Origin: Methanoregula sp. UBA154
Lineage (GTDB): Archaea; Halobacteriota; Methanomicrobia; Methanomicrobiales; Methanospirillaceae
Assembly: GCA_002502245.1 (NCBI GenBank)
Contig: DAPW01000010.1
Span: 1 to 64,000, forward strand
Length of the DNA stretch: 64,000 nucleotides
Direction of reading: 5' to 3'
Part shown: in pieces, positions 37,951 through 46,639 of the stretch
Layout of the letters: every line of letters begins with the position of its first letter
Position numbering within the stretch: position 1 is the stretch's first letter
The notes under the pieces: model-generated
Database searches by the model: none
What the model was told of the DNA's origin: nothing
Seen by the model: the letters and a program-made list of their open reading frames with translations, nothing else
Made by a program: the position numbers and the translations under genes

Positions 37951-38336
37951 GGTCTCAATGCCTCCCGTATCTGTGCCCGGCCCTGCCGGACCGCGTCATC
38001 TGCGGGGGTACCTGCATGTACGCGTGCACTCACATCCCTGAAAATGGCATCCATTGCTGCACCGCTCAGGATCCGGAGATAGGTCGAATATTTTTCCCGC
38101 CCGAGTGCTCGTGCAACGGGATTGTCCGGATCGGCATGCGCCTCCGCCATCTCAGCCCGGGCCGGAAGGTTCTCGAGCTGGATCATGTCAAGGTGTCCGA
38201 TCAGGTACCTTCGCACCTCCTGGACGGGGATATCCAGTTCCTGCGCAATCTGCCGCACGAGACGGTCATGGCGCCGGGCAGCAAGGATCCGGTATTTCTG
38301 CGTGACAAGGTCCTGCTCAAAGAGGTAGGTGGTCAT
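37947..38336 (-). CDS. ehaM: DUF1959-type hydrogenase accessory subunit (EhaM)
   Basis: 129 residues, soluble and helical (YLFEQDLVTQKYRILAARRH). Placed immediately before the small subunit, the position of EhaM (DUF1959) in Eha operons. ATG at 38336 overlaps the upstream stop (TGATG). Role in the complex unknown. Confidence 0.65.
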   Translation of the reverse strand: MTTYLFEQDLVTQKYRILAARRHDRLVRQIAQELDIPVQEVRRYLIGHLDMIQLENLPARAEMAEAHADPDNPVARALGREKYSTYLRILSGAAMDAIFRDVSARVHAGTPADDAVRQGRAQIREALRP

Positions 38337-38575
38337 CACATGCCCCCGTATTTGAGTATCCCGTAGACCACGAACAGGAGCACGGCTGCCCATAGTGCTG
38401 CGATCTCCGCGGTATGGAGCCGGTGCTCATCGTCCAGCCAGTAACAAGCCGTGGCGATCGCGAGCACGACTGCTACCACGATGCCTTCTGCCAGGATTGA
38501 TGGCCGCCCGATGATCTGGGCGATAGTAATGAGACCATACAGAATCCCCGCAGAAAGGATCGCTTCCCGTATCAT
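38336..38575 (-). CDS. small membrane subunit of Eha hydrogenase (EhaK/EhaL position)
   Basis: 79 residues, three hydrophobic helices. It is where EhaK and EhaL are found in complete Eha operons; only one such gene is present here. Confidence 0.6.
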   Translation of the reverse strand: MIREAILSAGILYGLITIAQIIGRPSILAEGIVVAVVLAIATACYWLDDEHRLHTAEIAALWAAVLLFVVYGILKYGGM

Positions 38576-39420
38576 GGGTGCACCACCGCCAGGACGAACG
38601 CAGCGTACACGAGCATCCCCCCGGTGACCAGCATCTGGATGGTCACGGAATCGAACGGGGACATCATCGGGGTGACTGCGCAGGCAAATGCAAGGATCAC
38701 GACCAGGACGATCATCCCCAGAAGGAGCAGGGGCAGGGAGAGCGGCCCGATGAACACCCCTAAAAAGACGCCCAGCAGGACAAAGGTCTTCAGCCCGTTG
38801 CAGATCTCGAGCCCCGCCCGCCAGATACCGAAGTGCTCGGTCTTGTACCCGCTCACCAGCTCCTTGGACTCGACAATCGAGAAGGGACCAAAGGGCATCT
38901 TGGAGAGGATCACGAGGAACATCGCACCGGCTGCGGGAAATGCGGTGATGAGGAGCGGGCCGGCTGCCTCCTGGTACTCCATGATGCGGGCGATCTCCAG
39001 CGAGTGGGTGTACGCAGCGATGACCGCAATGCTGACGAAGAGCGGGATCTCCGATGCGGCCGAGATGACCGACCGGACCCCGCCATACTTGCCGTACGGG
39101 GATCCGGAGGAGAGCCCGAACCCGTGCTCCACGATCTTGTGGAGCAGGTAGATCCCGAGGATGACGAGGAGGCTACCCCCGCTGACGAGCACATAGAAGG
39201 CTGCGGTCCAGATGCCGATGGCAATGAGGACTACCCCTACAAAGAGGACCGGGCTTGCGGTCTTCGGGATCCAGGTGGTCTTGAACGAGAACTTGAGCAT
39301 GTGCAGGATCTCCTGCCATACGGGCGGGCCGGGCCTCCGCTGGATGCGGGCGATAATTTTCCGGTGGATTCCCAGGAGGAGCAGCCCGAAAAGGGTGGCA
39401 AGGACGAGTTCTGCGATCAT
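38572..39420 (-). CDS. ehaJ: NuoH-like membrane subunit of Eha hydrogenase
   Basis: 282 residues, about eight helices. IHRKIIARIQRRPGPPVWQE near the N-terminus and SKMPFGPFSIVESKELVSGY are signatures of the NuoH/HycD/EchB family, which couples hydrogenase and ion translocation. ATG at 39420 chosen (MIAELVL); an upstream frame exists but would overlap ehaI. Confidence 0.88.
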   Translation of the reverse strand: MIAELVLATLFGLLLLGIHRKIIARIQRRPGPPVWQEILHMLKFSFKTTWIPKTASPVLFVGVVLIAIGIWTAAFYVLVSGGSLLVILGIYLLHKIVEHGFGLSSGSPYGKYGGVRSVISAASEIPLFVSIAVIAAYTHSLEIARIMEYQEAAGPLLITAFPAAGAMFLVILSKMPFGPFSIVESKELVSGYKTEHFGIWRAGLEICNGLKTFVLLGVFLGVFIGPLSLPLLLLGMIVLVVILAFACAVTPMMSPFDSVTIQMLVTGGMLVYAAFVLAVVHP

Positions 39421-39421
39421 G

Positions 39422-39631
39422 TCAGTACCCGATGAACGGGATGTCACCTCCGGACACTCCTGCCATCCAGCAGAAGAAGAGCGATAAGACCGTCACGGGA
39501 AAGGCGATGACCAGCAGGGCTGCACAGAGGGGGAGCGGTATCATTCCGAGGAAGTAGAGGACGGATGCGATCACGCAGATACCCGCGCCCGCCCGGAAGA
39601 TCCATGCCATGGTCGTTTTCTTCATCCTCAT
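39422..39631 (-). CDS. ehaI: small membrane subunit EhaI
   Basis: 69 residues with two hydrophobic helices, between EhaH and EhaJ as in Eha operons. Start overlaps the ehaH stop as TGATG; the earlier open frame lies in ehaH. Confidence 0.6.
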   Translation of the reverse strand: MRMKKTTMAWIFRAGAGICVIASVLYFLGMIPLPLCAALLVIAFPVTVLSLFFCWMAGVSGGDIPFIGY

Positions 39632-40290
39632 CACCCCAGCATCACGATCTCGACTACCCGCAGGAAGATGAGCAGGGACGAGAGCGAGCACATGATCACG
39701 TACGGGGCACCCGGGGCCCGGAACATCTCGGCTTTTGCCGCATAGAACGGGGCCATGCCTTCACCGATCACCCCGAGTACGAGCATCCCCTTTGCGATGA
39801 GCGGGACGGCCGGGACCGTGCCCTTCATCAGCTCGATCATGGAGAGCGAGCCGGTGACAGCGGCATACACTGCTGCGCCTGCAAAGAGGGGGACGGTTGC
39901 CGCGAGCGCCACCAGCCCGTACTGGTAGGCCGCGTCCTGCACGTGCCGGCTTTTCACGGCAGCGACGATGCCGACATTGGTGATCCCGACCATCGCGGTA
40001 AAGAGGGTGAAGTTGAAGATATCCCCGGTCACCATCGCCCCCATGGTGGCAAGACCGCAGGCGATCGCCATGAACCGCCGGAAGCGCATCTCGGCAACGG
40101 TGATCTCCTTGGCCCGGTAGGCATCCCCCCCGAACGCGATATCGATCTGGCGTTCCGGCCGGCTGATGAGGACCAGCAGGGTAAAGGTCAGCGCAAGCAG
40201 GAAGAGCGTGATCGTATACGGGGTGAAGTACACGAGTTCGTCGCCGAACTCCAGTACGAACAGGGGTATCCCCCCGATAAGGTCAGCCAT
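39631..40290 (-). CDS. ehaH: membrane subunit EhaH (antiporter-like)
   Basis: 219 residues, six or seven helices, with Lys residues inside hydrophobic segments (VPLIAKGMLVLG, FYAAKAEMFRAPGAP), as in ion-translocating NuoL/M-type subunits. One of the conserved core subunits of energy-converting hydrogenases. ATG at 40290 overlaps ehaG by 8 bp. Confidence 0.8.
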   Translation of the reverse strand: MADLIGGIPLFVLEFGDELVYFTPYTITLFLLALTFTLLVLISRPERQIDIAFGGDAYRAKEITVAEMRFRRFMAIACGLATMGAMVTGDIFNFTLFTAMVGITNVGIVAAVKSRHVQDAAYQYGLVALAATVPLFAGAAVYAAVTGSLSMIELMKGTVPAVPLIAKGMLVLGVIGEGMAPFYAAKAEMFRAPGAPYVIMCSLSSLLIFLRVVEIVMLG

Positions 40291-40888
40291 GCTGCTCCCC
40301 CCACATCGTCCCCACAAGGGACATCTTCACGGTTACTTTCAGGAGTATGCCGACAGCAGCGCCCATCAGCGCGACAAACCAGTACTGCGGCAGGAACATG
40401 AAGACAAAGAAGGCAAAGATCCAGAGCGCCCACGAGATCCCGCTCGCCATCTCGAGCAGGTTCAAATCCTCCCGGAACGTGCGGGAGAGGAAGAGGAAGA
40501 CCAGCCCGAGACCTGCCACCGCACCACCGGTAAATCCCGAAAGGATCAGGCCATACACGACAAGGAAGAGAGAGAGGATCAGCGGCGCGTCAGCGAGTGC
40601 GATCACCTCGATGTTGAGCCCGGTTACGGGCCGGTCCAGGATCCCCTCCTTGGTGCAGTAGATCTGGGAGAGGGCCAGGAGTTCGGCAATTCCCACTGTC
40701 AGGCCCGGGAGGATCAGCGCTTCTGCAAGATCCGTGCCGAGCAGGGCAATCACCCCCAGCCCTACCATCTCGACCAGGTCGAGGAGGAGGAGCTTCTGCA
40801 GGTCATCGCGTTCCCGTGAGAGGGCAAAGAACGCGATGACGGCAGCAACCATCACCGCACCTATCCCGTAACTGTACGCGCCCCACAT
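40283..40888 (-). CDS. ehaG: membrane subunit EhaG
   Basis: 201 residues, six hydrophobic helices with a conserved-looking acidic loop (ERDDLQKLLLLDLVEMVGLG). Identified by order (F-G-H) and size. Confidence 0.65.
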   Translation of the reverse strand: MWGAYSYGIGAVMVAAVIAFFALSRERDDLQKLLLLDLVEMVGLGVIALLGTDLAEALILPGLTVGIAELLALSQIYCTKEGILDRPVTGLNIEVIALADAPLILSLFLVVYGLILSGFTGGAVAGLGLVFLFLSRTFREDLNLLEMASGISWALWIFAFFVFMFLPQYWFVALMGAAVGILLKVTVKMSLVGTMWGEQHG

Positions 40889-40890
40889 GG

Positions 40891-41334
40891 CTAGACCCTC
40901 CGGTAGATATACGAGGCAATGGCGAACGCGATGAAGAGGATCGTGGCCTCGACAACCGTATCCAGTCCCCGGGTGTTGTAGAGGATCTCGTCAATGATTC
41001 CTCCCGGGTGCGCAACGATGGTGGTCCCGAGGTGCAGGGTCTGCTCTGACAGGAAGAGGGAGAGCGGTGTCAGGTACGAGGTGACAAACCCGGCGGTCGG
41101 GGAATTTTCCGGGTACTGGGAGACGATCCCGACCTGCTCGAATGGCGGTCCCCCGCGATCGTACGGGTCGAGCGAGCTGTTCCGGTCAAACGTCTTGGGA
41201 TAGAGCTGCTTCTCGCTGTACGGGAGCGGGAGGAGCAGGATGCCGGCTATGAAGAGGAGCAGGCATGCCCCCGCAAAGAGGCGGGTGATATTCTCATAAT
41301 TGCTCAGGACGTGCGAGATCTTCCGTATGATCAC
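40891..41334 (-). CDS. ehaF: membrane subunit EhaF (DUF2106-like)
   Basis: 147 residues. One N-terminal and one C-terminal helix with an extracytoplasmic segment between them (KTFDRNSSLDPYDRGGPPFEQ), matching the plan of EhaF. The C-terminal ATILFIAFAIASYIYRR resembles MnhB-type antiporter subunits. Confidence 0.65.
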   Translation of the reverse strand: MIIRKISHVLSNYENITRLFAGACLLLFIAGILLLPLPYSEKQLYPKTFDRNSSLDPYDRGGPPFEQVGIVSQYPENSPTAGFVTSYLTPLSLFLSEQTLHLGTTIVAHPGGIIDEILYNTRGLDTVVEATILFIAFAIASYIYRRV

Positions 41335-41582
41335 GCCGGCGCCTCCTTCTTCTGGATGATCCGGACATAGATGAACGTCGAGATCACGGAGATTGCCCCG
41401 AACGTAAGCACGGCAAGCGCTTCGTTGTAGGAGAGCATGATCAGCAGCAGGCCGAAGGCAGGGATCTCGAGATTGATCAGCCGGGTCAGGTAATCGGCCG
41501 GCCGGGGAAATGCGACAGCCAGTGCCCCGGTTACGAGCACGATGAGACCGATGATGAACTCCGGGGCATAACCGGCAATCAT
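41331..41582 (-). CDS. ehaE: membrane subunit EhaE (DUF2107-like)
   Basis: 83 residues, three helices, tightly overlapped on both sides. Order and size fit EhaE. LINLEIPAFGLLLIMLSYNEALAV resembles small Mrp/Mnh-type antiporter subunits. Confidence 0.6.
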   Translation of the reverse strand: MIAGYAPEFIIGLIVLVTGALAVAFPRPADYLTRLINLEIPAFGLLLIMLSYNEALAVLTFGAISVISTFIYVRIIQKKEAPA

Positions 41583-41812
41583 GCAGACGCCCTCCTCTGG
41601 CAGGCTATCAGGATGAAGATGGTGGAGAGCGGGGCAATCAGTGCCAGTGCTATCGCCACGTCAAGCAGCCCGCGATCAACGATGAACGGGAAGATCCCGG
41701 CGATCAGGACCGAGAGCGAGATCAGCTTGTCAAACGGATCGCGGTTCCGGATTGCGGCTGCCATGCCCGCGAGGATCAGGATGGCTGCCGCTGCCATGAC
41801 GATCTCATCCAT
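41579..41812 (-). CDS. ehaD: membrane subunit EhaD (DUF2108-like)
   Basis: 77 residues, three helices (NRDPFDKLISLSVLIAGIFP is MnhC/F-like). Position between EhaC and EhaE. Confidence 0.6.
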   Translation of the reverse strand: MDEIVMAAAAILILAGMAAAIRNRDPFDKLISLSVLIAGIFPFIVDRGLLDVAIALALIAPLSTIFILIACQRRASA

Positions 41813-42050
41813 TACGCTTCATCCCCCCGGACCAGGTGCTGGCGATCGCGTTGGACTCGAACGTGGATCCGATAAAGAACGCGGCTGCCGCAAGGATGGT
41901 GAGCGGGTGCGGGATCAGGAGCGCAATGATGGCGGTCACGGCAAAGGAGAGGACATTGACAAACGGCAGCTTCCGCATCGTATTTCGCTCAAGAATGACC
42001 CGGATTGCCGCATAAACTGCGATGCCGGCGCAGAGGTATATCGCGATCAT
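41805..42050 (-). CDS. ehaC: membrane subunit EhaC (DUF2109-like)
   Basis: 81 residues, three helices, overlapping EhaB by ATGA and EhaD by 8 bp. Assigned by order and size. Confidence 0.6.
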   Translation of the reverse strand: MIAIYLCAGIAVYAAIRVILERNTMRKLPFVNVLSFAVTAIIALLIPHPLTILAAAAFFIGSTFESNAIASTWSGGMKRNG

Positions 42051-42544
42051 GGGCCCCCCCGGCTCCGGATCTCCCAGAGCCGGCCGATCAGCCGGCTCGA
42101 ATGGACATGGGAGATGCCCTGGATGGTCAGGATGGCTATCACCATGCCGGCGATAAAGTCCGAAGCGGCAAACCCGAGCCCGGTCATGCCAACGACAAGG
42201 AATGTTGCGGTGATCGCACCCGTAGTCCCTGCATAGCCGGGATCGTAACAGATACGGTTGCCGATATACACGAGCAGGGCTGCAAAGAGACCGCCGGGGA
42301 GGCCCGCACAGTATACCCCGCAGGCAGCAAGGAGCGTGCCGGCCGAAGCATCGGGGGATGAGACGATGTTGCCCAGCATGTAACCACCGTGCAGATCCCC
42401 GCCGCCCTTCTCCACTTCCTGCGCTATTGCGGTTGCCCCGGAGACACCGCCACGTGCCGGCAACCGGAAGAATATATCAATCGCTACAAAATTGATCCAG
42501 CACAGCACGGCGGCAACAAGGATGCGGAGCGGTTCTTCAGGCAT
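42047..42544 (-). CDS. ehaB: membrane subunit EhaB
   Basis: 165 residues, four or five helices with a glycine-rich central part (GYAGTTGAITATFLVVGMTGLG). First gene of the 18-gene operon. No EhaA-sized frame lies upstream, so the operon appears to begin here. A possible minus-strand TATA (CATTTATT) is at about 42617-42624. Confidence 0.65.
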   Translation of the reverse strand: MPEEPLRILVAAVLCWINFVAIDIFFRLPARGGVSGATAIAQEVEKGGGDLHGGYMLGNIVSSPDASAGTLLAACGVYCAGLPGGLFAALLVYIGNRICYDPGYAGTTGAITATFLVVGMTGLGFAASDFIAGMVIAILTIQGISHVHSSRLIGRLWEIRSRGGP

Positions 42545-42721
42545 ACGAACAGGGTTCCGGCACTACGCGATGCCACTGCGTGGCGGTTCGCTGACTGAAC
42601 ATTGAGAGAAATACCGAATAAATGTTGTGATTCCGATCTCCGGGAAAAAACGGCAGGGATCGCTTGAGGAACCGGAGGTTTCAGAGAATTTTTTTGTGCC
42701 CGGCAGAAAACCTCATTTAAA

Positions 42722-43165
42722 GCATGACAGCACCCCCTTTGCCCAGCCCGCCCCCGTCAGGGGCTCAATCGCGCACGCGATGCCCCGCTCTGACATTTAT
42801 TGAAACGTCTTCTTTTTTGCAAAAACAGGTAATACAGCACTATCGCAAACGGGGCGCCACAGCGGCGGGGCGAAGCCCCTGGAGCGTTCCGTATCTGATT
42901 GATTTCCTATGAAAATCGAATTCTTTCTGACAGAATAATTACGATTGAAACCCCCAACACCAGATTATGATATGTGCCGCCGCCCCCGAAGGGACGCCCC
43001 CGCGGCGGATCAGTGACCGATATTTCTGAAAAAAACACCGGACTGCCCCGCCGTGCCCCGTCAGGGCCCTGACGCGGGGAGCACTCATATCAATTCCCGG
43101 GGATCCATCGATTTTCATGGTTCCGGTCTGAACTCCCCAGGTTCATGCCCGTTTCTACAAAGATT
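42722..43165. repeat. dispersed composite repeat, locus 6 (B forward, A reversed)
   Basis: Part B about 42722-42905 forward, part A 42906-43120 reversed (CCTATGAAAATCG to CGATTTTCATGG), outer arm to about 43165. It lies at the 5' boundary of the eha-fwd operon, while locus 5 lies at its 3' boundary. 43166-43498 holds no recognisable feature. Confidence 0.87.
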
Positions 43166-43498
43166 TTTAAGAAGAGATCGTCTCATGAGGTGTTTCCCCG
43201 TTCTCGTCTCCCGTTACCCGGTTCTGCCGGTAGTATCGGGAGATTCCTCCTGATGCAATCACCACAGGAACCCGCACCAACCCGTTCTGCACCCTCCGGT
43301 TCCTGGTCGGTACGCTATGCCGGGTCGCTTCCCGCCGGGGTTCTCACTGCGGAACGCCTCCGGACACCGGTGTCTTCTGCATTTGACCGGAAGATTATTG
43401 CGGCCTCCCGGAGCCGGTTTTCATGCATCGGTCAGATGTTCTCCCATGGGTGAGTGTTCTGTCCGCGGTTGTTTCCCTGTCCCGCGGGGTCTCCCGCG

Positions 43499-43900
43499 TT
43501 ACGGAAGATTCACGCCGAGTGCCCGGTACGCGGCCTTTTTGATCAGCGCGGGAGGGATATCCTCGTACCTCAGATCGCCGATCTCGATGGCCCGGCAGCA
43601 GGTGCTCTCGCCGGCAAGCGTGCCGCAGGACGGGCAGTCGGTTGAGACGACCCCGGCGGCGAGCAGGTCCTCGAGCAGTACGCCATTCATGCGGATCTCA
43701 TTCGACTCTGCGATCCGGGTCTTGTCGAGGAGTGTCTCGGTCAGGTTGATCTTCACGCCAACAGGAGTGAACTCCTGCCGGAGTTCTTCAAGGGCAGCAC
43801 GGAGCGCCTCGCCCGTATTCCCGCACCGCTCGCAGGTCGCATCACCGACCGCGAAGTGTTTCCATTCGATCTCCAGACGCCTGTATCGTGGTGAAATCAT
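43499..43900 (-). CDS. DUF2703 family protein
   Basis: 133 residues. IEWKHF..G..TCERCGNTGEAL, LTETLLDKTRIAESNEIRMNG and DCPSCG...STCCR match DUF2703, small Cys-rich proteins found near ArsR/thioredoxin/permease clusters of anaerobes. Two CxxC pairs and a CC suggest thiol or metal chemistry. Last gene of the operon starting near 48109; overlaps the preceding gene by ATGA. Confidence 0.8.
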   Translation of the reverse strand: MISPRYRRLEIEWKHFAVGDATCERCGNTGEALRAALEELRQEFTPVGVKINLTETLLDKTRIAESNEIRMNGVLLEDLLAAGVVSTDCPSCGTLAGESTCCRAIEIGDLRYEDIPPALIKKAAYRALGVNLP

Positions 43901-44247
43901 ACCTTGTGACCCCCATCCTCCAGTACGGCACAGACAACTTTCTCGATCTCATCGTACTGCACCTCACCCATCCCCTTCTTCTCCACGCCGAGTTCGGTTG
44001 CGATGAAATGGTGATCCGGCGCGATACGGGAGGAGGAGAGTTTCTTCCTTGCGCAGCAGTCCCCGCACCCGTCGATCACGATCACTTCGTCTGCATCCCC
44101 GATCTCTGCTTCAAGGGTCGCGGTGGACTGCCTGGCATGCATCCAGACATACCACCCCGGTCGCCGCTGGAGCAGGACCTGGGCCACCTGCGTTGTGAGT
44201 TTGCCGGTGTTCGATATCCCGGAGCACGTGACGAGCGCAACGGTCAC
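43897..44247 (-). CDS. DGC-domain putative zinc-binding protein 1
   Basis: 116 residues with TCSGISNTGKLT at the N-terminus and the family signature VIDGCGDCCARK. The DGC family is predicted to bind zinc through these Cys; biochemical role unknown. Start overlaps the FTR gene by ATGA. Confidence 0.75.
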   Translation of the reverse strand: MTVALVTCSGISNTGKLTTQVAQVLLQRRPGWYVWMHARQSTATLEAEIGDADEVIVIDGCGDCCARKKLSSSRIAPDHHFIATELGVEKKGMGEVQYDEIEKVVCAVLEDGGHKV

Positions 44248-44543
44248 TCTTCTTCCCCGGCCTCTTTTTCTGCGGCATCCTTCCGGTAGTAGAGCCGGCA
44301 GTGGCAGTGCCCGTCCCCGGCGATCTCGTCCCGGTGCCAGATGCAGGGGCAGATGATCTCCGTATCCTTCTCCTTGTCACCGGACCGGAGCCGGCACGGG
44401 CAGTACTGCTCCCCGAACTTCTTCCGGTTGCGGACCAGCCCCCGGATCACCGTATCCAGTACCTTTTTGTCCGGGTTCAGCACCCAGCCCTGTTCTTTTG
44501 CGTACGCTTCCGCCCAATCACGCATCTCGTCTTCTTCCGTCAT
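44244..44543 (-). CDS. ferredoxin:thioredoxin reductase catalytic subunit
   Basis: 99 residues with the complete FTR beta pattern: YCPCR, then CPCIWHRDEI and GHCHCRLYY. These Cys hold the [4Fe-4S] cluster and the redox-active disulfide. It would pass ferredoxin electrons to the thioredoxin encoded two genes upstream in the operon. ATG at 44543 (MTEEDEM) chosen; the longer frame overlaps the preceding gene without conserved residues. Confidence 0.88.
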   Translation of the reverse strand: MTEEDEMRDWAEAYAKEQGWVLNPDKKVLDTVIRGLVRNRKKFGEQYCPCRLRSGDKEKDTEIICPCIWHRDEIAGDGHCHCRLYYRKDAAEKEAGEEE

Positions 44544-44563
44544 CGTTCTCGCCCCGTCATGCC

Positions 44564-45022
44564 TCAGCAGGTCCCGTTGCACCCGCAGCCGCACCCGCTG
44601 CCGTTGCCCTTCTTTTTCGGCTGTGCGGCATCCTTCTTCCGGCCTTCTCCCTTCCAGCAGGCAGCAACAATCTTCTCGATATCGTCATCCGTGTAGGACG
44701 TTGAGGGACCTTTTGCGATCCCGAGTTCGGTCACGACCAGGTATTGTCCCACCGGGACTCCCTGCGCACCGGCAATCTTCCTCATGCACTGCAGGGGGCA
44801 CCCGTCGAGGGCGACCACTTCATCGGCGTCCAGGGCGTTCGCGATCAGGCCCTCGTCACCGATTGCGAGTTTCGAAGCGCAGGCGATACTCCCGTAGCCC
44901 TCTTCCGTCAGCTGGAGGGCGGCCAGGTTGGTCAGCTGCCCGACATTTGCCTGGCCGGCGCAGGGAAAGATGATACGTTTTGGTTCGTTCTGTCCGCATG
45001 AACAGGTTGGTGTTTCTGCCAT
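44564..45022 (-). CDS. DGC-domain putative zinc-binding protein 2 with CGCGC tail
   Basis: 152 residues. PCAGQANVGQLTNLAA and VALDGCPLQCMRK are the DGC-family signatures. N-terminal CSCG and a C-terminal tail of alternating Cys/Gly after a Lys-rich linker add at least seven more Cys. ATG at 45022 gives the conserved start; longer frame runs into the thioredoxin gene. Paralogue of the gene at 43897. Confidence 0.8.
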   Translation of the reverse strand: MAETPTCSCGQNEPKRIIFPCAGQANVGQLTNLAALQLTEEGYGSIACASKLAIGDEGLIANALDADEVVALDGCPLQCMRKIAGAQGVPVGQYLVVTELGIAKGPSTSYTDDDIEKIVAACWKGEGRKKDAAQPKKKGNGSGCGCGCNGTC

Positions 45023-45027
45023 AGTCT

Positions 45028-45264
45028 TCACTCTTTTATCATTGCCATAATCTCTTCCACACACGGAACCCGGCCTTCGGCCCGCAGTTCGCCGTTGATG
45101 AACAGTGCCGGCGTCAGCATGACCCCCGCCTCCACGATCGCATCCAGGTCTTCGACCTTGATAACGTCTGCCGTGATCTTCAGATCCTTCACCGCCTGCT
45201 CGGCATTGGCAAAGAGCCGCTTGCATTTTGCGCACCCGGTTCCGAGTATCTCGATTTTTGTCAT
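45028..45264 (-). CDS. small thioredoxin (redox-active disulfide protein 2 type)
   Basis: 78 residues, thioredoxin fold reduced to its core: IEILGTGCAKCKRLFANAE with the CAKC active site and a cis-Pro in GVMLTPALFINGE. Like MTH895-type proteins found beside UPF0718 permeases. Probable substrate of the neighbouring FTR. Confidence 0.88.
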   Translation of the reverse strand: MTKIEILGTGCAKCKRLFANAEQAVKDLKITADVIKVEDLDAIVEAGVMLTPALFINGELRAEGRVPCVEEIMAMIKE

Positions 45265-45297
45265 GGTATCTCCGGAAGGTATTCAACTTTTTTTGTA

Positions 45298-45558
45298 TTA
45301 CTTTTTCGTGACGGTTTTCTTATATTCTTCCATCAGGGCACGGGCATATGCCGCTTCAACACCCGGCGGGACATAATTGTAGATCCTGATCTTTTTCATC
45401 AGCGCCTCGCGGACTGCCGCATCATTCCCCGGGTTCTGTTCCTTCACCTCCGCAATGCTCTCATCGAGCATCGTGATGCCGGTCATGATCCCGTTGATCG
45501 GGATCTGCCGGATGCGCCGGAGGGCTTCAGCGGCACAGCAGGGTTTGTCGTTGCTCAT
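45298..45558 (-). CDS. conserved hypothetical protein
   Basis: 86 residues, helical, beginning with a CC pair (KPCCAAEALRRI). Similar short proteins occur in methanogen permease/thioredoxin clusters, some annotated 'NAC family', which I cannot verify. Ends 33 bp before the thioredoxin start. Confidence 0.6.
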   Translation of the reverse strand: MSNDKPCCAAEALRRIRQIPINGIMTGITMLDESIAEVKEQNPGNDAAVREALMKKIRIYNYVPPGVEAAYARALMEEYKKTVTKK

Positions 45559-45568
45559 TCATTTCACC

Positions 45569-46639
45569 TCAGAAAAAGTTCCCGAATATGAACCCGGCGA
45601 TTGTAGAGAAGACAATGACCAGCCCGGCATAGACGAGGGTCTTTTTCCCGCCGATAATCCGGTAGATCACGAGCAGGCTGGGCAGGCTGATGCTCGGGCC
45701 GGTGAGGAGCAGGGAGAGGGCCGGGCCTTTTGCCATGGATCCCGACAGGTACCCGAGCGTCGTCCCGATGACCGGCACTTCCAGCAGCGTCGGCATGTAG
45801 AGGATCGCACCGACAATAGCTGCAAGGAAATTTGCCAGGATTGAGTTGTCGCCGAAGTATGGTCTGAACGTCTCCGGCGGGAGGAAGAACGCAAGCACAC
45901 CGAGCGCGAACGTCCCGAGGACCAGGATCGGGAAGATCTTCCTGGTCAGGTCCCATATCTCGAATCCCCAGTCGGTGACCTCGTCCCGCGTGAAGTAGTA
46001 GATCAGGAGGAAGGCGACCGCCATAGAGAGGAAGTACACGATCAGGAGCCGGTAGAAGACCTCGAGCGCTGACGTGCCGATAAGGAGGATCGCGATCAGG
46101 AAGATAAAGAAGGCAGGAATCACCCACCGGGGCCGGGTGTCTGCACAGGCCATCGCCGCTTTCCGGGCAGCCCCGAACGTTTTTGTGGTCTCCACATCCT
46201 GCTTCGGAAACAGTTTCATCATGATGAGGCCGATCAGGATGGAGAGCACGATTGCCGATGCCGCCCGGGCAATACCGAGGTCGAACCCGAGCACTTTTGC
46301 CGTGTAGACGATGGCAAGGATATTGATCGCCGGCCCCGCGTACAGGAACGTGATCGCCGGCCCGAGGCCGCTGCCCTTTTTCAGGATACCGGCAAACATC
46401 GGGAGGATCGTGCAGCTGCAGACCGCAAGCACGGTGCCGGATACGGACGCGATACCATAGGAGGTCGTCTTCTTCGTTTCCGGGCTGAAATATTTCAGGA
46501 TCGCGTCTTTTTTTATGAACGAGGCGATTGCCCCGGCAATGAAGAATGCCGGGATCAGGCAAGTGACCACGTGCTGCGAGAGATATTCGAGCAGCGTTGT
46601 CCAGCCAAGCAGGAGTGAACCGGTTATCGGATCTGTCAT
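45569..46639 (-). CDS. UPF0718 (COG0701) permease 1
   Basis: 356 residues, about ten helices. The family's Cys motif is in AVCSCTILPMFAGI, with a mirrored second half at YMPTLLEVPVIG. COG0701 permeases are linked with metal(loid) efflux but substrates are mostly unproven. ATGA overlap with the cupin gene. Confidence 0.85.
   Translation of the reverse strand: MTDPITGSLLLGWTTLLEYLSQHVVTCLIPAFFIAGAIASFIKKDAILKYFSPETKKTTSYGIASVSGTVLAVCSCTILPMFAGILKKGSGLGPAITFLYAGPAINILAIVYTAKVLGFDLGIARAASAIVLSILIGLIMMKLFPKQDVETTKTFGAARKAAMACADTRPRWVIPAFFIFLIAILLIGTSALEVFYRLLIVYFLSMAVAFLLIYYFTRDEVTDWGFEIWDLTRKIFPILVLGTFALGVLAFFLPPETFRPYFGDNSILANFLAAIVGAILYMPTLLEVPVIGTTLGYLSGSMAKGPALSLLLTGPSISLPSLLVIYRIIGGKKTLVYAGLVIVFSTIAGFIFGNFF

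Noticed and set aside
43166..43498. Short plus-strand frames between repeat locus 6 and DUF2703
   Set aside because: They lack homology and ribosome binding sites, and their composition looks like antisense or non-coding DNA.
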